A stretch of 64,000 bases of DNA from 67-14 sp020438345 (GCA_937872475.1 CALMSY010000018.1:62001-126000); one strand, 5' to 3'. Counted from the stretch's first letter, positions 55,370 through 62,942 are shown. Numbers and translations: made by a program. Notes: generated from the letters alone by a model not told the origin.

Positions 55370-55623
55370 ACGTCCGCCTCGACTTCCCCGAAGACCTGGT
55401 CGAAGCAATCGCAGACCGAGTGGCGCAGCGGATCGGCAACTCCCCCGTGTCGCCGCTCCTCACCGTCGAAGAGGCCGCCGAGTATCTCCGCTGCAAACCG
55501 AAACGGATCTACGACCTCACCAGCCAGAGACGGCTCGCATTCGTCAAGGACGGATCTCGAACCCTGATCCGCCGCGACGCCCTCGACCAGTACCTCGCAG
55601 ATAACCAGGAGAACGCCGCATGA
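55366..55623 (+). CDS. Excisionase-like / MerR-type HTH protein
   Basis: 85 residues from GTG 55366. LLTVEEAAEYLRCKPKRIYDLTSQRRLAFVKDGSRTLIRRDALDQYL (about 31-77) is a winged-helix domain of the DNA-binding domain/excisionase family. The N-terminal 30 residues resemble a short dimerisation stretch. As the only Xis-like gene in an element with a tyrosine integrase, it is a good candidate for recombination directionality factor. Overlaps its neighbours by 4 bp on each side. Confidence 0.82.
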   Translation: MNVRLDFPEDLVEAIADRVAQRIGNSPVSPLLTVEEAAEYLRCKPKRIYDLTSQRRLAFVKDGSRTLIRRDALDQYLADNQENAA

Positions 55624-55868
55624 CCGATCAGGACCGTACCGCTGCTGATCGCCTCGCGCAGCTCGAGGACCGGCTGATCGCCGTCAAGGGTGACGAGTTC
55701 ACCACCACCCGTCAGCTAGTCCAGGCCCGTCGCCTGACCGTGTTCGCCGGCCAATGGACCCGCCTTGCCCGAGCAGGCACCAACGAGACCAACCAGACCA
55801 AAGCGCTGCGACGCGCCCAGTTCCACCTAAAGGAAGCACTCAACTCAATCGAGGAGGCCACACGATGA
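55620..55868 (+). CDS. Small helical protein, unknown
   Basis: 82 residues, helical (AADRLAQLEDRLIAVKGDEF; ALRRAQFHLKEALNSIEEATR), no motif recognised. ATGA overlaps with both neighbours show that it belongs to the operon. Confidence 0.6.
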   Translation: MTDQDRTAADRLAQLEDRLIAVKGDEFTTTRQLVQARRLTVFAGQWTRLARAGTNETNQTKALRRAQFHLKEALNSIEEATR

Positions 55869-56140
55869 CCGTCCAGTTCGAACCTTTGACCCGGTGCCCA
55901 GGCAAACACCCGGCCACCTTCGAACCCTGCCAATCACTGATCGACACCCACAAGTTCGACCTGTGCTCAACCTGCCGGTACGGAAAACACCCGTCCAGCA
56001 ATCCCCCAAGACGCCGGTACCGGCCAGAGCGCGAAAGCCCGGTGCGGAACGCGCTCCCCCCGACCAACGGCCTGGATGTGGACCAGAGGTCGGGGGTCAT
56101 CACTTCAACCAAGAAACAGAGGACCACCAATGACCGATGA
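55865..56140 (+). CDS. Small Cys-containing protein, possible zinc ribbon
   Basis: 91 residues. Four Cys in the first 40 residues (RCPGKHPATFEPC then LCSTCRYG) could bind one zinc. The rest is basic and unstructured (PPRRRYRPERESPVRN). Overlaps the next gene by 11 bp. Function unknown. Confidence 0.6.
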   Translation: MTVQFEPLTRCPGKHPATFEPCQSLIDTHKFDLCSTCRYGKHPSSNPPRRRYRPERESPVRNALPPTNGLDVDQRSGVITSTKKQRTTNDR

Positions 56141-56594
56141 CCCCGCAGACCGTCTCCGGAAACTCAGGGACGACCTGGCACGAAAAGCGATCTGGGCCGC
56201 GCAACTCAACGCCCGCAAAGATCGCAACGGATTCATCTCGCCGGAAGCCGCACGAGAAGCAAAGGTTGCCGCAGGAATCCTGCAGCCCGAACAAATCCCC
56301 GAATCCCACCTGAGACTCGCCCGACTCGAAGCGGCCGAACGCCACAACCTCACAGTCGCCCAGGCCGACGCCATGACCGGCACCACCGCCGAAGCGATCG
56401 AAGTCGAAGCCAAAGCACTGGCCACCCCGCCCGGTGACACAGGCGCACGCACCGACCAGACCTGGCCGGCCACAGACCCAACCGGACGAACCCAGCTCAC
56501 CCAACAAATCGCGGAAGCGGAACGCCGAGGCGAAGACGTATCCCGCCTCAAAGCACAGCTACTGCTCCATCCCGCCAACCAACCGAAAGGCTGA
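56130..56594 (+). CDS. Helical protein, unknown
   Basis: 154 residues from ATG 56130, highly charged and helical, Ala/Glu/Arg-rich, with a Thr/Pro-rich break in the middle (about 95-120). No domain recognised. Third-position base use in 54-57.2 kb leans to C and A more than in host genes, as expected of acquired DNA (impression from reading, not computed). Confidence 0.6.
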   Translation: MTDDPADRLRKLRDDLARKAIWAAQLNARKDRNGFISPEAAREAKVAAGILQPEQIPESHLRLARLEAAERHNLTVAQADAMTGTTAEAIEVEAKALATPPGDTGARTDQTWPATDPTGRTQLTQQIAEAERRGEDVSRLKAQLLLHPANQPKG

Positions 56595-56597
56595 CCA

Positions 56598-57239
56598 ATG
56601 ACCACCGCACCCCTCAACCTCCCGCAACTCCCGAAGATCGAAAGGGCATCCGTCCCACCCGAACTCGTCACCCTCCACCCCAGCTTCAAGAAGCTACTCG
56701 CAACCCGAACCAAAGCGATCAGCCAGGCAACCCAGGCCCGCGCCGAATACGACCGGAAAGTCAAGGCACTCACCGAGGCCCGGAAGAAAGACAGCGATGC
56801 GTTCACCCAGGCCGCGCTCAACGGCAAGCCCGACCCCGGACGCGCCCACGAGTCAACCGCCATCCGCGAACTTGATGAAGCGCACCGCACCGCCGAAGGC
56901 CACATCAACGCCGCGAACATCGCCACCCGCGAAATCCAGGCCGCCATCAACGGAGACACCGGAACCAAAGCCCTCGAAGCGTGCGAAGAGAAAACAGCCA
57001 AGGCACTCCAGTCGCTATCCGAGCACGCAACGGTAGCCCTCGCTGACCTCGCCGAGATCTCAGCATACGCACGAATCACCGAGATCCTCCAGAAAACCCG
57101 CAAGGGCAAGACCCGGTACTCGACCGTAGCGTCCGCACCGATCCGCACCGCCCATGTCAACTGGCACGGCCAGGGAGTTGACCCGGTCCTCGTCCTGCGG
57201 CAGCTCGCCGATGGCTACAAGCCCCAGATCGAATCATGA
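56598..57239 (+). CDS. Coiled-coil protein, unknown
   Basis: 213 residues. Long helix with Ala/Lys/Glu heptads (about 30-170: LLATRTKAISQATQARAEYD and onwards), then a beta-like tail (TRYSTVASAPIRTAHVNWHG). Could be a scaffold or head-remodelling protein as encoded by some satellites, but nothing in the sequence proves that. Last gene before the terminase region. Confidence 0.6.
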   Translation: MTTAPLNLPQLPKIERASVPPELVTLHPSFKKLLATRTKAISQATQARAEYDRKVKALTEARKKDSDAFTQAALNGKPDPGRAHESTAIRELDEAHRTAEGHINAANIATREIQAAINGDTGTKALEACEEKTAKALQSLSEHATVALADLAEISAYARITEILQKTRKGKTRYSTVASAPIRTAHVNWHGQGVDPVLVLRQLADGYKPQIES

Positions 57240-57380
57240 AGCGCTCCGAGACCCCCGGGGGGAGGCATACCAACACGACGACCCCCCCTCCCCCTGACCG
57301 GGGAGACCATCACCTCGCCGGTCGGCCAATGCGGCAGCGTTCGTTTTACAGGGCCCCTGGTGGCCTGAAGCGAGGCCCTG

Positions 57381-57854
57381 ATGACAGCTAAGGCGAAGAA
57401 ATCACCGGCCACGAAGCCGGCCGCGAAGCCCAGGAAAGCCCCGACAAGGAAACCGAAGGAACCGGAGTTGAAGCATCCTTGCCCGCCATACATTGGCGAT
57501 GAGGGCAGGGCTCTATGGAACCGCCTGGTCGGTGCCCTCGGCGAGGAATGGAACCTTGACGAGCGCGAGCTTGCCCTGCTGGAAGAGGCGGCGAAGACTG
57601 CCGATGAACTCGGCGAGCTAGGCGAAGCCCTGGACCGGGACGGCATGACCGTTACCGGCTCCAGGGGCCAGCCCGTCCTTCATCCGGCGGTCGGCGAGAT
57701 CCGTCAGATGCGAACCCTTCTGCTCAGGTTGTTGGGGAGCATTGAGTTGTCTGATCCGATCGAGGCTGTTCAGGCCGCGACCCCGGAGCAGGCGAAGAAG
57801 CGCAGGGCCGCTAGTGCCCGGTGGGCGCGTGAGTCGAGAAGGCTGGCTCGCTGA
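57381..57854 (+). CDS. Phage terminase small subunit, P27 family
   Basis: 157 residues. Basic Ala/Lys/Pro head (about 1-30), then the P27-type core: PPYIGDEGRALWNRLVGAL, LDERELALLEEAAKTADELGEL and the DRDGMTVTGSRGQPVLHPAVGEIRQ block. Small terminase recognises packaging sites. No large terminase gene follows; this is the pattern of satellites that redirect a helper's packaging. GC-rich sequence upstream (57241-57380) may be its target. Confidence 0.87.
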   Translation: MTAKAKKSPATKPAAKPRKAPTRKPKEPELKHPCPPYIGDEGRALWNRLVGALGEEWNLDERELALLEEAAKTADELGELGEALDRDGMTVTGSRGQPVLHPAVGEIRQMRTLLLRLLGSIELSDPIEAVQAATPEQAKKRRAASARWARESRRLAR

Positions 57855-58135
57855 TGGGCTACCGGGTGGCAACGGAGAAGGAAGCCCCGAAAGTCAAGAG
57901 GGGCGGCATTCCGACGATGTACCTGATTCAGGCAAGGCTCAGGCTCGCCGGGAAGGCCCAGGATCGCGGATGTGTGATCGACCGGGCGCACTATGCGCGG
58001 GAGCTTGATCTACCAATCAATCATGAGGACGTTTATCGGGCGGCCTACGCCGATGCCGGGTTGCTCGAGGAGTTCCTCGCCGAGGCTGAACGGTTGAGGC
58101 GACTCAAGGTCGGAACGAAGTTTCACAAGCCATGA
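57854..58135 (+). CDS. Unknown protein between terminase and HNH genes
   Basis: 93 residues, with RGGIPTMYLIQARLRLAGKAQDRGCVIDRAHYARELDLPINHEDVYRAAY in the middle, helical and charged. Overlaps both neighbours (TGATG and ATGA). Function unknown; position suggests a packaging-related role. Confidence 0.65.
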   Translation: MGYRVATEKEAPKVKRGGIPTMYLIQARLRLAGKAQDRGCVIDRAHYARELDLPINHEDVYRAAYADAGLLEEFLAEAERLRRLKVGTKFHKP

Positions 58136-58464
58136 GGGCAAAGAAAATCTGCTCACACCCGTCATGTTTCAACCTGGCCCCGTGTCGCGATCACGGCAAG
58201 AAGCCGTGGGAGGGATCGAGGCGCAGGGAACACACGAAGGTTTCGACCTACCGGTCTCAGAAACGCCGGAAGTTCATGCTGAAGAGGGACGAGTTGACTT
58301 GCGCGATTTGCGGCCAGGTCCGGCTCGCCACGGATCTCCAGGTCGATCACGTCATTCCCCTGGCCGAGGGTGGTCCGGACACGATCGAGAACTGCCAGCT
58401 GGCTTGTTTGGAGTGCCATTCCCGAAAGACGTCCGAAGAGGCCCAACGGGGCCGGTCGGGTTGA
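58132..58464 (+). CDS. HNH endonuclease
   Basis: 110 residues. Zinc knuckle Cys pairs CAICG and CLECH flank LQVDHVIPLAEGGPDTIENCQLAC, the HNH core (DH...N...CxxCH). N-terminal extra Cys/His (CSHPSCFNLAPCRDH) may form a second zinc site. HNH enzymes beside terminase genes take part in cos-site cutting during packaging in many phages. Confidence 0.9.
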   Translation: MRAKKICSHPSCFNLAPCRDHGKKPWEGSRRREHTKVSTYRSQKRRKFMLKRDELTCAICGQVRLATDLQVDHVIPLAEGGPDTIENCQLACLECHSRKTSEEAQRGRSG

Positions 58465-58663
58465 CCTTGGCTGCCGATACTTTGCGGATTCTGCCGGATC
58501 GCGCTACCCTCCCTGCACATAAGTGCCCCCGCGTTGGTGGAACAACCGGGGGCGCGGCACCGGGTCAAGGACTACTCGCCCCGGCGCATTCGGAACCTAT
58601 CCGACGCGCAGGATCGTTGCGTTCTTCGACTCGTTGCACCAATCACAACGAGAGGACAGCAGC

Positions 58664-59104
58664 ATGAGTGAAGCGACGATCACAATTCCACCGGAGAGCA
58701 TTCACCGGTTCCGTGACGCTCTGCGGATCGAGGCCGCGAAGTACGCCAAGAACTTCGCTGAGTTCGTCGAAACTTGGAGCGAGAACGACAACGAAGGCAG
58801 CCGGGAGGATGTAGGAAGCGAGATTCACCGGGCCACCGAAGCCCTAAGACTCGCCGACTCGATCGGTGACCAGGACGGGCCGCTCGAAGTTACCGGGGAT
58901 GCTTGGGTGCTTTCCGATACCGCCGACAAACTCTTGGTGCAGTTGCTCGAAGAGGCGAAGGATGCCGCTGGCGAGGCTCCCTGCGAATATGCCGAAGTAG
59001 CGGCGCTCGCTGGCCGGATCGAGACATGGGCGAAAGTCTGCGAGCAGACCGACGCAACCTACCGGCGGCTGGACACGGCAACCGAAGCGGAGCCGGTCGC
59101 ATGA
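58664..59104 (+). CDS. Acidic helical protein, unknown
   Basis: 146 residues from ATG 58664 (SD GAGAGG upstream), strongly acidic and helical (IHRFRDALRIEAAKYAKNFAEF; LLVQLLEEAKDAAGEAPCEY). No family recognised. ATGA overlap with the hairpin-array frame that follows. The 199-bp gap before it (58465-58663) shows no gene to me. Confidence 0.65.
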   Translation: MSEATITIPPESIHRFRDALRIEAAKYAKNFAEFVETWSENDNEGSREDVGSEIHRATEALRLADSIGDQDGPLEVTGDAWVLSDTADKLLVQLLEEAKDAAGEAPCEYAEVAALAGRIETWAKVCEQTDATYRRLDTATEAEPVA

Positions 59105-59454
59105 CCGCAGGTGTCCCAAATGGGACAGTTGACGTGTCCGGAATCGGACAGGTGGCAACCGGGGATATTCCCCAGCTCGAGGCCGGACAGGGCTCAACTG
59201 GTCAAATTAGCCAGTTGACGGCGGGACGTGGCGAAACTAGCCACGTCCAGGCCGGACGTGCGGAGTTTCCGCACGTCTCGGCTTCACGGCAGACGTGGGG
59301 AGATTCCCCACGCAGCGTGTCCAATCTGGACACACCGGCAGGTGTGTCAAGTGACACAGTGGCGGGCGGGGGCGAATCCCCGTCTGCCACGCCTCGACAG
59401 ATCGTGGACTTGATCGTGGTGACGTACTGGAAACAAGGACGGAGGATTCGCTGA
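59101..59454 (+). CDS. Frame built over the inverted-repeat array, unusual low-complexity protein
   Basis: 117 codons, coupled at both ends (ATGA with the upstream gene; TGATG with the integrase). The product is Gly/Ser/Thr/Val/Gln-rich with a loose repeat (GIGQV, DIPQL, QISQL, ETSHV, EFPHV) until residue 97, then a normal-looking tail ATPRQIVDLIVVTYWKQGRRIR. The repeat part coincides exactly with ten DNA inverted repeats, so its amino acids may be a by-product of selection on nucleic-acid structure. It may be translated, or serve mainly to carry ribosomes into the integrase gene. Confidence 0.6.
   Translation: MTAGVPNGTVDVSGIGQVATGDIPQLEAGQGSTGQISQLTAGRGETSHVQAGRAEFPHVSASRQTWGDSPRSVSNLDTPAGVSSDTVAGGGESPSATPRQIVDLIVVTYWKQGRRIR
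59112..59390 (+). repeat. Array of ten consecutive perfect inverted repeats
   Basis: Arms: 59112-59127 TGTCCCA; 59135-59150 TGTCCG; 59161-59173 GGGGA; 59194-59218 TCAACTGG; 59224-59248 GGACGTGGC; 59255-59277 GACGTGCGGA; 59294-59312 CGTGGGGA; 59317-59333 GTGTCCA; 59343-59358 TGTGTCA; 59359-59390 13 pairs including two G-U. Each 5' arm is followed, after 2-9 nt, by its exact complement. Stems are mostly GC-rich, most centres A/T-rich (AAAT, GAAT, TAT, CAAATTA, GAAACTA, GAT, GCGAAT). Spacers 0-20 nt. Two loose stem types recur (TGTCC/GTGTC and ACGTG). Confidence 0.95.
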
Positions 59455-60755
59455 TGGCCGCGAAGCTCGAAAAGACAAGGCATCCGGGCATCTACCGTCG
59501 AGGTGCCCGGTACGTCGTCAGATTCACCGACGGCGACGGAAAGAGTCGCCAGGAGTCCGCCCGTACTCTCGACGATGCCCGAACTCTCAAAGCCAAGCGA
59601 ATGGCTGAGGTCTCGGCGGGGGAGCACCAGCCAGCCAGCCGGATCAAGTTCAGTGAGTACGCGACCGATTGGGTTGACCGCTACCAGGGCCGAGGAAGCC
59701 GAGGGTTCAGGGAATCGACCCGCGACGATTACCGCCGCGACTTGAACCGGTACGTCATTCCTTACTTCAACGGCAAGATCCGCCGAACGGTCGAGCAGAT
59801 CAGCCCGACGGACGTTGCCGCTTTCGTCGGGTGGCTCTGCGACCAGTCAGAGCAGGGCAAGAGAACAGCGGAGGAGAAGCGCCAGAAGGCCGCAGACCGC
59901 GACGGGACCGACCCCAAGGCCGTCAAAGTGAAGGTCGATCCGGCCTACCTCGCCGACGCAACCGCGAGGCGCATCCCCCCCCCTCTCCGGGCTTGCCTGT
60001 CCACGGCCTTAGCCGAGGGCTTGATCCGCCACAACCCGACGACAGGCGTCGCTCTCCCGGCCCGAGACGAACAAAGAGCGATCGACAAGGGCACAGACCA
60101 CGATCAGGAGGACGTGAAGGCTCTGACCACCGGAGAGCTTGAAACATTCCTCCAGGTGACCCCTGAGCGCTGGAGGGTGTTCTTTGAGTGCCTCGCGGTT
60201 ACTGGCATCCGGGTATCGGAGGCTTTCGCGCTTCGGTGGCGAGACCTCGACCTGGATGGCTCCACCCCGAACCTGAAAGTGCGACGGGCCTATGTCCGGG
60301 GCAGGTTCGGTCCGCCGAAGTCCAGGTACGGCAAGAGGACGATTCCCCTTTCGGCGTCAATGGTCGATCGGTTCCGTAAGCGCCGGAAGGAAACCGAGTG
60401 GCCGGGAGACAGCGACCTGGTCTTCCCCGCCGAGAACGGCAACCCTCACCACCAAGAGAATGTCCGCCGACGAGCCTTGAAACCAACCGCCGAAGAGGCC
60501 GGAGTGCCGTGGACTGGATTTCACACTTTCCGGCATACATGCGCCACCCGGCTATTCGCAGAGGGCAGGAATGCTGTCCAGGTCCAGCGGTGGCTTGGCC
60601 ACCACTCCCCGGCCTTCACGCTCCAGGTCTATGTCCACCTGCTGAACGACGATCTTGGCGGTGCGCTCGAAATCGGGGCAAAAACCGACCCAGGGTGTCA
60701 CGAGGGTGTCACGTTGACCCACGGAAACAGCCCGAAACTACACGCAATCAACTAG
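59454..60755 (+). CDS. int: Tyrosine recombinase (phage-type integrase)
   Basis: 433 residues. N-terminal AP2-like arm-binding domain (IYRRGARYVVRFTDGDGKSRQ), SAM-like core-binding domain (about 65-165 with an unusual Lys/Arg-rich insert near 130-160), and catalytic domain with TGIRVSEAFALRWRDL (first Arg), HTFRHTCATRLFAEG (H-x-x-R), WLGHHSPAFTLQVYVHL (His and Tyr). SD GGAGG at 59441-59445. It stands 56 bp from attR and should integrate at the tRNA-Met 3' end. Confidence 0.95.
   Translation: MAAKLEKTRHPGIYRRGARYVVRFTDGDGKSRQESARTLDDARTLKAKRMAEVSAGEHQPASRIKFSEYATDWVDRYQGRGSRGFRESTRDDYRRDLNRYVIPYFNGKIRRTVEQISPTDVAAFVGWLCDQSEQGKRTAEEKRQKAADRDGTDPKAVKVKVDPAYLADATARRIPPPLRACLSTALAEGLIRHNPTTGVALPARDEQRAIDKGTDHDQEDVKALTTGELETFLQVTPERWRVFFECLAVTGIRVSEAFALRWRDLDLDGSTPNLKVRRAYVRGRFGPPKSRYGKRTIPLSASMVDRFRKRRKETEWPGDSDLVFPAENGNPHHQENVRRRALKPTAEEAGVPWTGFHTFRHTCATRLFAEGRNAVQVQRWLGHHSPAFTLQVYVHLLNDDLGGALEIGAKTDPGCHEGVTLTHGNSPKLHAIN
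60695..60713 (+). repeat. GTGTCACG direct-repeat pair near attR
   Basis: GTGTCACG at 60695-60702 and 60706-60713, inside the 3' end of the integrase frame, matching the pair at 50328-50347 in sequence, orientation and spacing (11 versus 12 bp). Confidence 0.5.
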
Positions 60756-60810
60756 CCGCAAACCGTGCTACAGAGCCAGAACACGCACCCGCAAGAAAGT
60801 GCCGGGAGCG

Positions 60811-60855
60811 ATCATAATCCGCGTGTCGGGGGTTCAAGTCCCTCCCCCGGTACTT
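60811..60855 (+). repeat. attR core repeat (tRNA-Met 3' fragment)
   Basis: Second copy of the tRNA 3' part, with T-loop TTCAAGT instead of TTCGAGT. The gap 60756-61242 (487 bp) holds this and otherwise no gene that I can support; open frames in it have no family or coding character. Confidence 0.95.
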
Positions 60856-61242
60856 TGAGGACCAGTCGCAGGGTGTCTGAGGCGATGCCCTCGAACTCAC
60901 GGATTCCTTTGCTTTGCCTGATGTAGCTGTATTGTCGCGCCAGCAGTTGAGGCAGCTTCGGTAGGGAAGCGAACCGGCACAGGAAGGTTCACCTCGCTTC
61001 GTCCGCTTCGGGGTTTTGGTCCCGTTTCGGATCTCCGGGCCTCCTTGCCAATTCTGATATGACGAGCAGTTCTCGGCTCACATGTATTCGACACGCATTG
61101 GTTGGCGTGCCTTCCGTGCGCCACCCATGCGACACCCGGTGATCTCCCCTGCCCTAAAACGAACCAGGAGGTCCCCGAGAGGATTTCCGTCCCGGCGGCT
61201 TCTTGGCCTGTCGTGGTTCTCAGGGGCGACGGCCTGAGGCGA

Positions 61243-62037
61243 TCAGGACGGTGGCGTCCATGGCCACGCCATCCGGTGTGATCTCGGCTCTGAATCTCCG
61301 AATTCGAGGGCTCTTTGGCGGATCGACTCGCGGACCTCCGGCTCCATCCCTTCGTAGGCGATAGCCAGCGGGCCGGCGAGTTGAAGGACCACGTCCCACC
61401 AGGTCTCGACCGAATCAGCGGTCATTGGAGCTGAAACCGATTCGACCCCGACCGAGACAAGGCCCGCTGACTCGAGGATCTCTCCAAGCTGACCCGAGTC
61501 ATCAAGAGCGAAGGGACTGGGCGCACCTTCCGGCGGGAAGGTCATGCCGAACTCGTCACCGACCGCGTCCAGCGCCAGGGCGAGCCAGGGATTCTCGAGG
61601 CGAGGGCCCCAGGTCATCGCGGCAAAATGGCCGCCGGGCTTTAGCACCCGCAGCGCCTCCGCCACCGCGGCCACATAGTCCGCAGCGAACATCAGGCCGT
61701 GACGGATGATCACGGCATCGAAAGTCTCGTCGGCAAGCGGAATGTCCTCTTGCCCGCAAAGCAGGGTGCTGGTGTTCTCCAGACCAGCCGATCGGTGTTC
61801 CGCTGCCGCGAGCATGCCGGGCGCGTCGTCAGCGAAAACAACCGAGCCGGACGGACCGACCCTCGCGGTCGCCGCAAGCCCTGCTCCACCCGGACCACAG
61901 GCCAGTTCGATCACATCGTTCCCGGCGGCAATCACAGCGGCATCAAGCATTTCCCGAGTGGCTTCTGCGAGATGTCCATCGACGAACCCGGCGTGGTCTT
62001 CCCAGGCTCCGGAAACGCTGTCCCACATCTCGGACAT
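61243..62037 (-). CDS. SAM-dependent methyltransferase, class I
   Basis: 264 residues. VIELACGPGGAGLAATARVG near 39 (SAM loop), VVFADDAPGMLAAAEHR near 68, DAVIIRHGLMFAADYVAAVAEALRVLKPGGHFAAMTW near 107-143 (read as LRVLKPGGHFA). Small-molecule type (Methyltransf_11); substrate unknown. First host gene right of the element. TAGTTT is 6 nt before its ATG. Confidence 0.88.
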   Translation of the reverse strand: MSEMWDSVSGAWEDHAGFVDGHLAEATREMLDAAVIAAGNDVIELACGPGGAGLAATARVGPSGSVVFADDAPGMLAAAEHRSAGLENTSTLLCGQEDIPLADETFDAVIIRHGLMFAADYVAAVAEALRVLKPGGHFAAMTWGPRLENPWLALALDAVGDEFGMTFPPEGAPSPFALDDSGQLGEILESAGLVSVGVESVSAPMTADSVETWWDVVLQLAGPLAIAYEGMEPEVRESIRQRALEFGDSEPRSHRMAWPWTPPS

Positions 62038-62043
62038 GGTTTG

Positions 62044-62049
62044 AAACTA
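62044..62049 (-). promoter_or_regulatory. Putative -10 box of the methyltransferase gene (leaderless)
   Basis: Minus-strand TAGTTT, 6 nt before ATG 62037. Confidence 0.5.
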
Positions 62050-62182
62050 ACCGATTCCCCGCCTATCCCCGGAGAACTTTCATGGAGAACCCGCATCCGG
62101 CCGGGCGGCCCGCCGAGGACCGGCCGGAAACGAGTCAAGCCGGATAGGTCAAGTCGCCGATGCCGGTCAGCCATCAGCCTTT

Positions 62183-62201
62183 TACACACCTTGTGTATAA
62201 A
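62183..62201 (+). promoter_or_regulatory. Operator palindrome and -10 box of the RIC gene
   Basis: TACACA-CCT-TGTGTA (62183-62197) is a perfect 6-bp inverted repeat whose right end overlaps TATAAA (62196-62201), which in turn lies 6 nt before ATG 62208. A repressor bound here would cover the promoter. A redox or NO sensor would fit the gene's role, but the motif does not match an NsrR or IscR site that I can name. Confidence 0.65.
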
Positions 62202-62207
62202 TTAGGT

Positions 62208-62942
62208 ATGAGCCACTCAGAGCAGCTTCCGATCAGTCCTGGAGCCAATACCCTCGGAGGAATCGTCGCCGAGCGACCGCAGACCGCGGCGGTCTTCGAA
62301 CGGCTCGGTCTCGACTACTGCTGTGGTGGCCAGCAAACACTCGAGGATGCCTGCCGATCCCTTGATCTCGAACCCGAGACCGTGGCGACTCTGCTTGCCA
62401 CGCTTGACGGTGACACCACCGACGGTGAGTCTGGTGCTCATGATCTAGGCGACGCCTCGATCGACGATCTCTGTGACCACATAGTCACCGCCCACCATGA
62501 TCCCCTGCGCGAGGCGATGCCCCGGATCTCGGAACTCCTGGCGAAGGTGGTCCGGGCCCACGGCTCCGAAGATCCAGAGGTAGTGCAACTGGCAGAGTTG
62601 TTCAGCCAGACGAGGTCCGGGCTCGAAACCCACATGCATCGGGAAGAAGAGCTTCTGTTTCCTGCCTGTCGTGAAGTTGCGGCGAACCAGGGTGGAGTCA
62701 GCCCCGACGATCAGATCCTCGCCGAACTGGACGATGATCACCGTTCAGTGGGTGACGCACTCAAGCAGATGCGAACGCTGAGCCACGACTACAGGCCCGA
62801 AAGCGCTCACTGCACTACCCACCGGGTACTGCTGCATGAAATGCAGGAGTTTGAACGTGACCTGCACGTCCACATCCACGAAGAGAACAACATCCTCTTC
62901 CCCAAGGTCCGTGAAATGTCCGGCCAGGTCGGGAATAGCTGA
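62208..62942 (+). CDS. ric: Iron-sulfur cluster repair di-iron protein (RIC/YtfE/ScdA)
   Basis: 244 residues. ScdA_N domain with LGLDYCCGGQQTLEDAC near 33-50, then a hemerythrin-like domain whose ligands appear in DHIVTAHHDPLREAMP (about 90), THMHREEELLFP (about 145), DDDHRSVGDAL (about 180) and HIHEENNILFPKV (about 225). RIC proteins repair iron-sulfur clusters damaged by nitric oxide or oxidants. ATG 62208 follows its promoter by 6 nt. Confidence 0.93.
   Translation: MSHSEQLPISPGANTLGGIVAERPQTAAVFERLGLDYCCGGQQTLEDACRSLDLEPETVATLLATLDGDTTDGESGAHDLGDASIDDLCDHIVTAHHDPLREAMPRISELLAKVVRAHGSEDPEVVQLAELFSQTRSGLETHMHREEELLFPACREVAANQGGVSPDDQILAELDDDHRSVGDALKQMRTLSHDYRPESAHCTTHRVLLHEMQEFERDLHVHIHEENNILFPKVREMSGQVGNS

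Larger units (their letters stand above)
50215..60855 (+). mobile_element. Integrative element in tRNA-Met, phage-satellite-like
   Basis: About 10.6 kb between a 45-bp direct repeat (the 3' part of the tRNA gene). Contents: tyrosine integrase next to the right end, excisionase-like protein, XRE regulator, CHC2 zinc-finger protein plus D5/P4-type helicase, terminase small subunit, HNH nuclease, a HipA-like/DUF3037 pair and small unknown genes. No large terminase, portal, capsid, tail, lysis or conjugation gene is seen. A replication module plus small terminase without structural genes is what defines phage-inducible islands and P4-like satellites. Confidence 0.9.

Noticed and set aside
59112..59390. 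CRISPR array
   Set aside because: No constant repeat or unique spacers; each unit is self-complementary and differs from the next, and there are no cas genes.
60856..61242. Open frame of 75 codons at 60897-61124 on the minus strand
   Set aside because: No start signal, no family character; probably non-coding host DNA right of attR.
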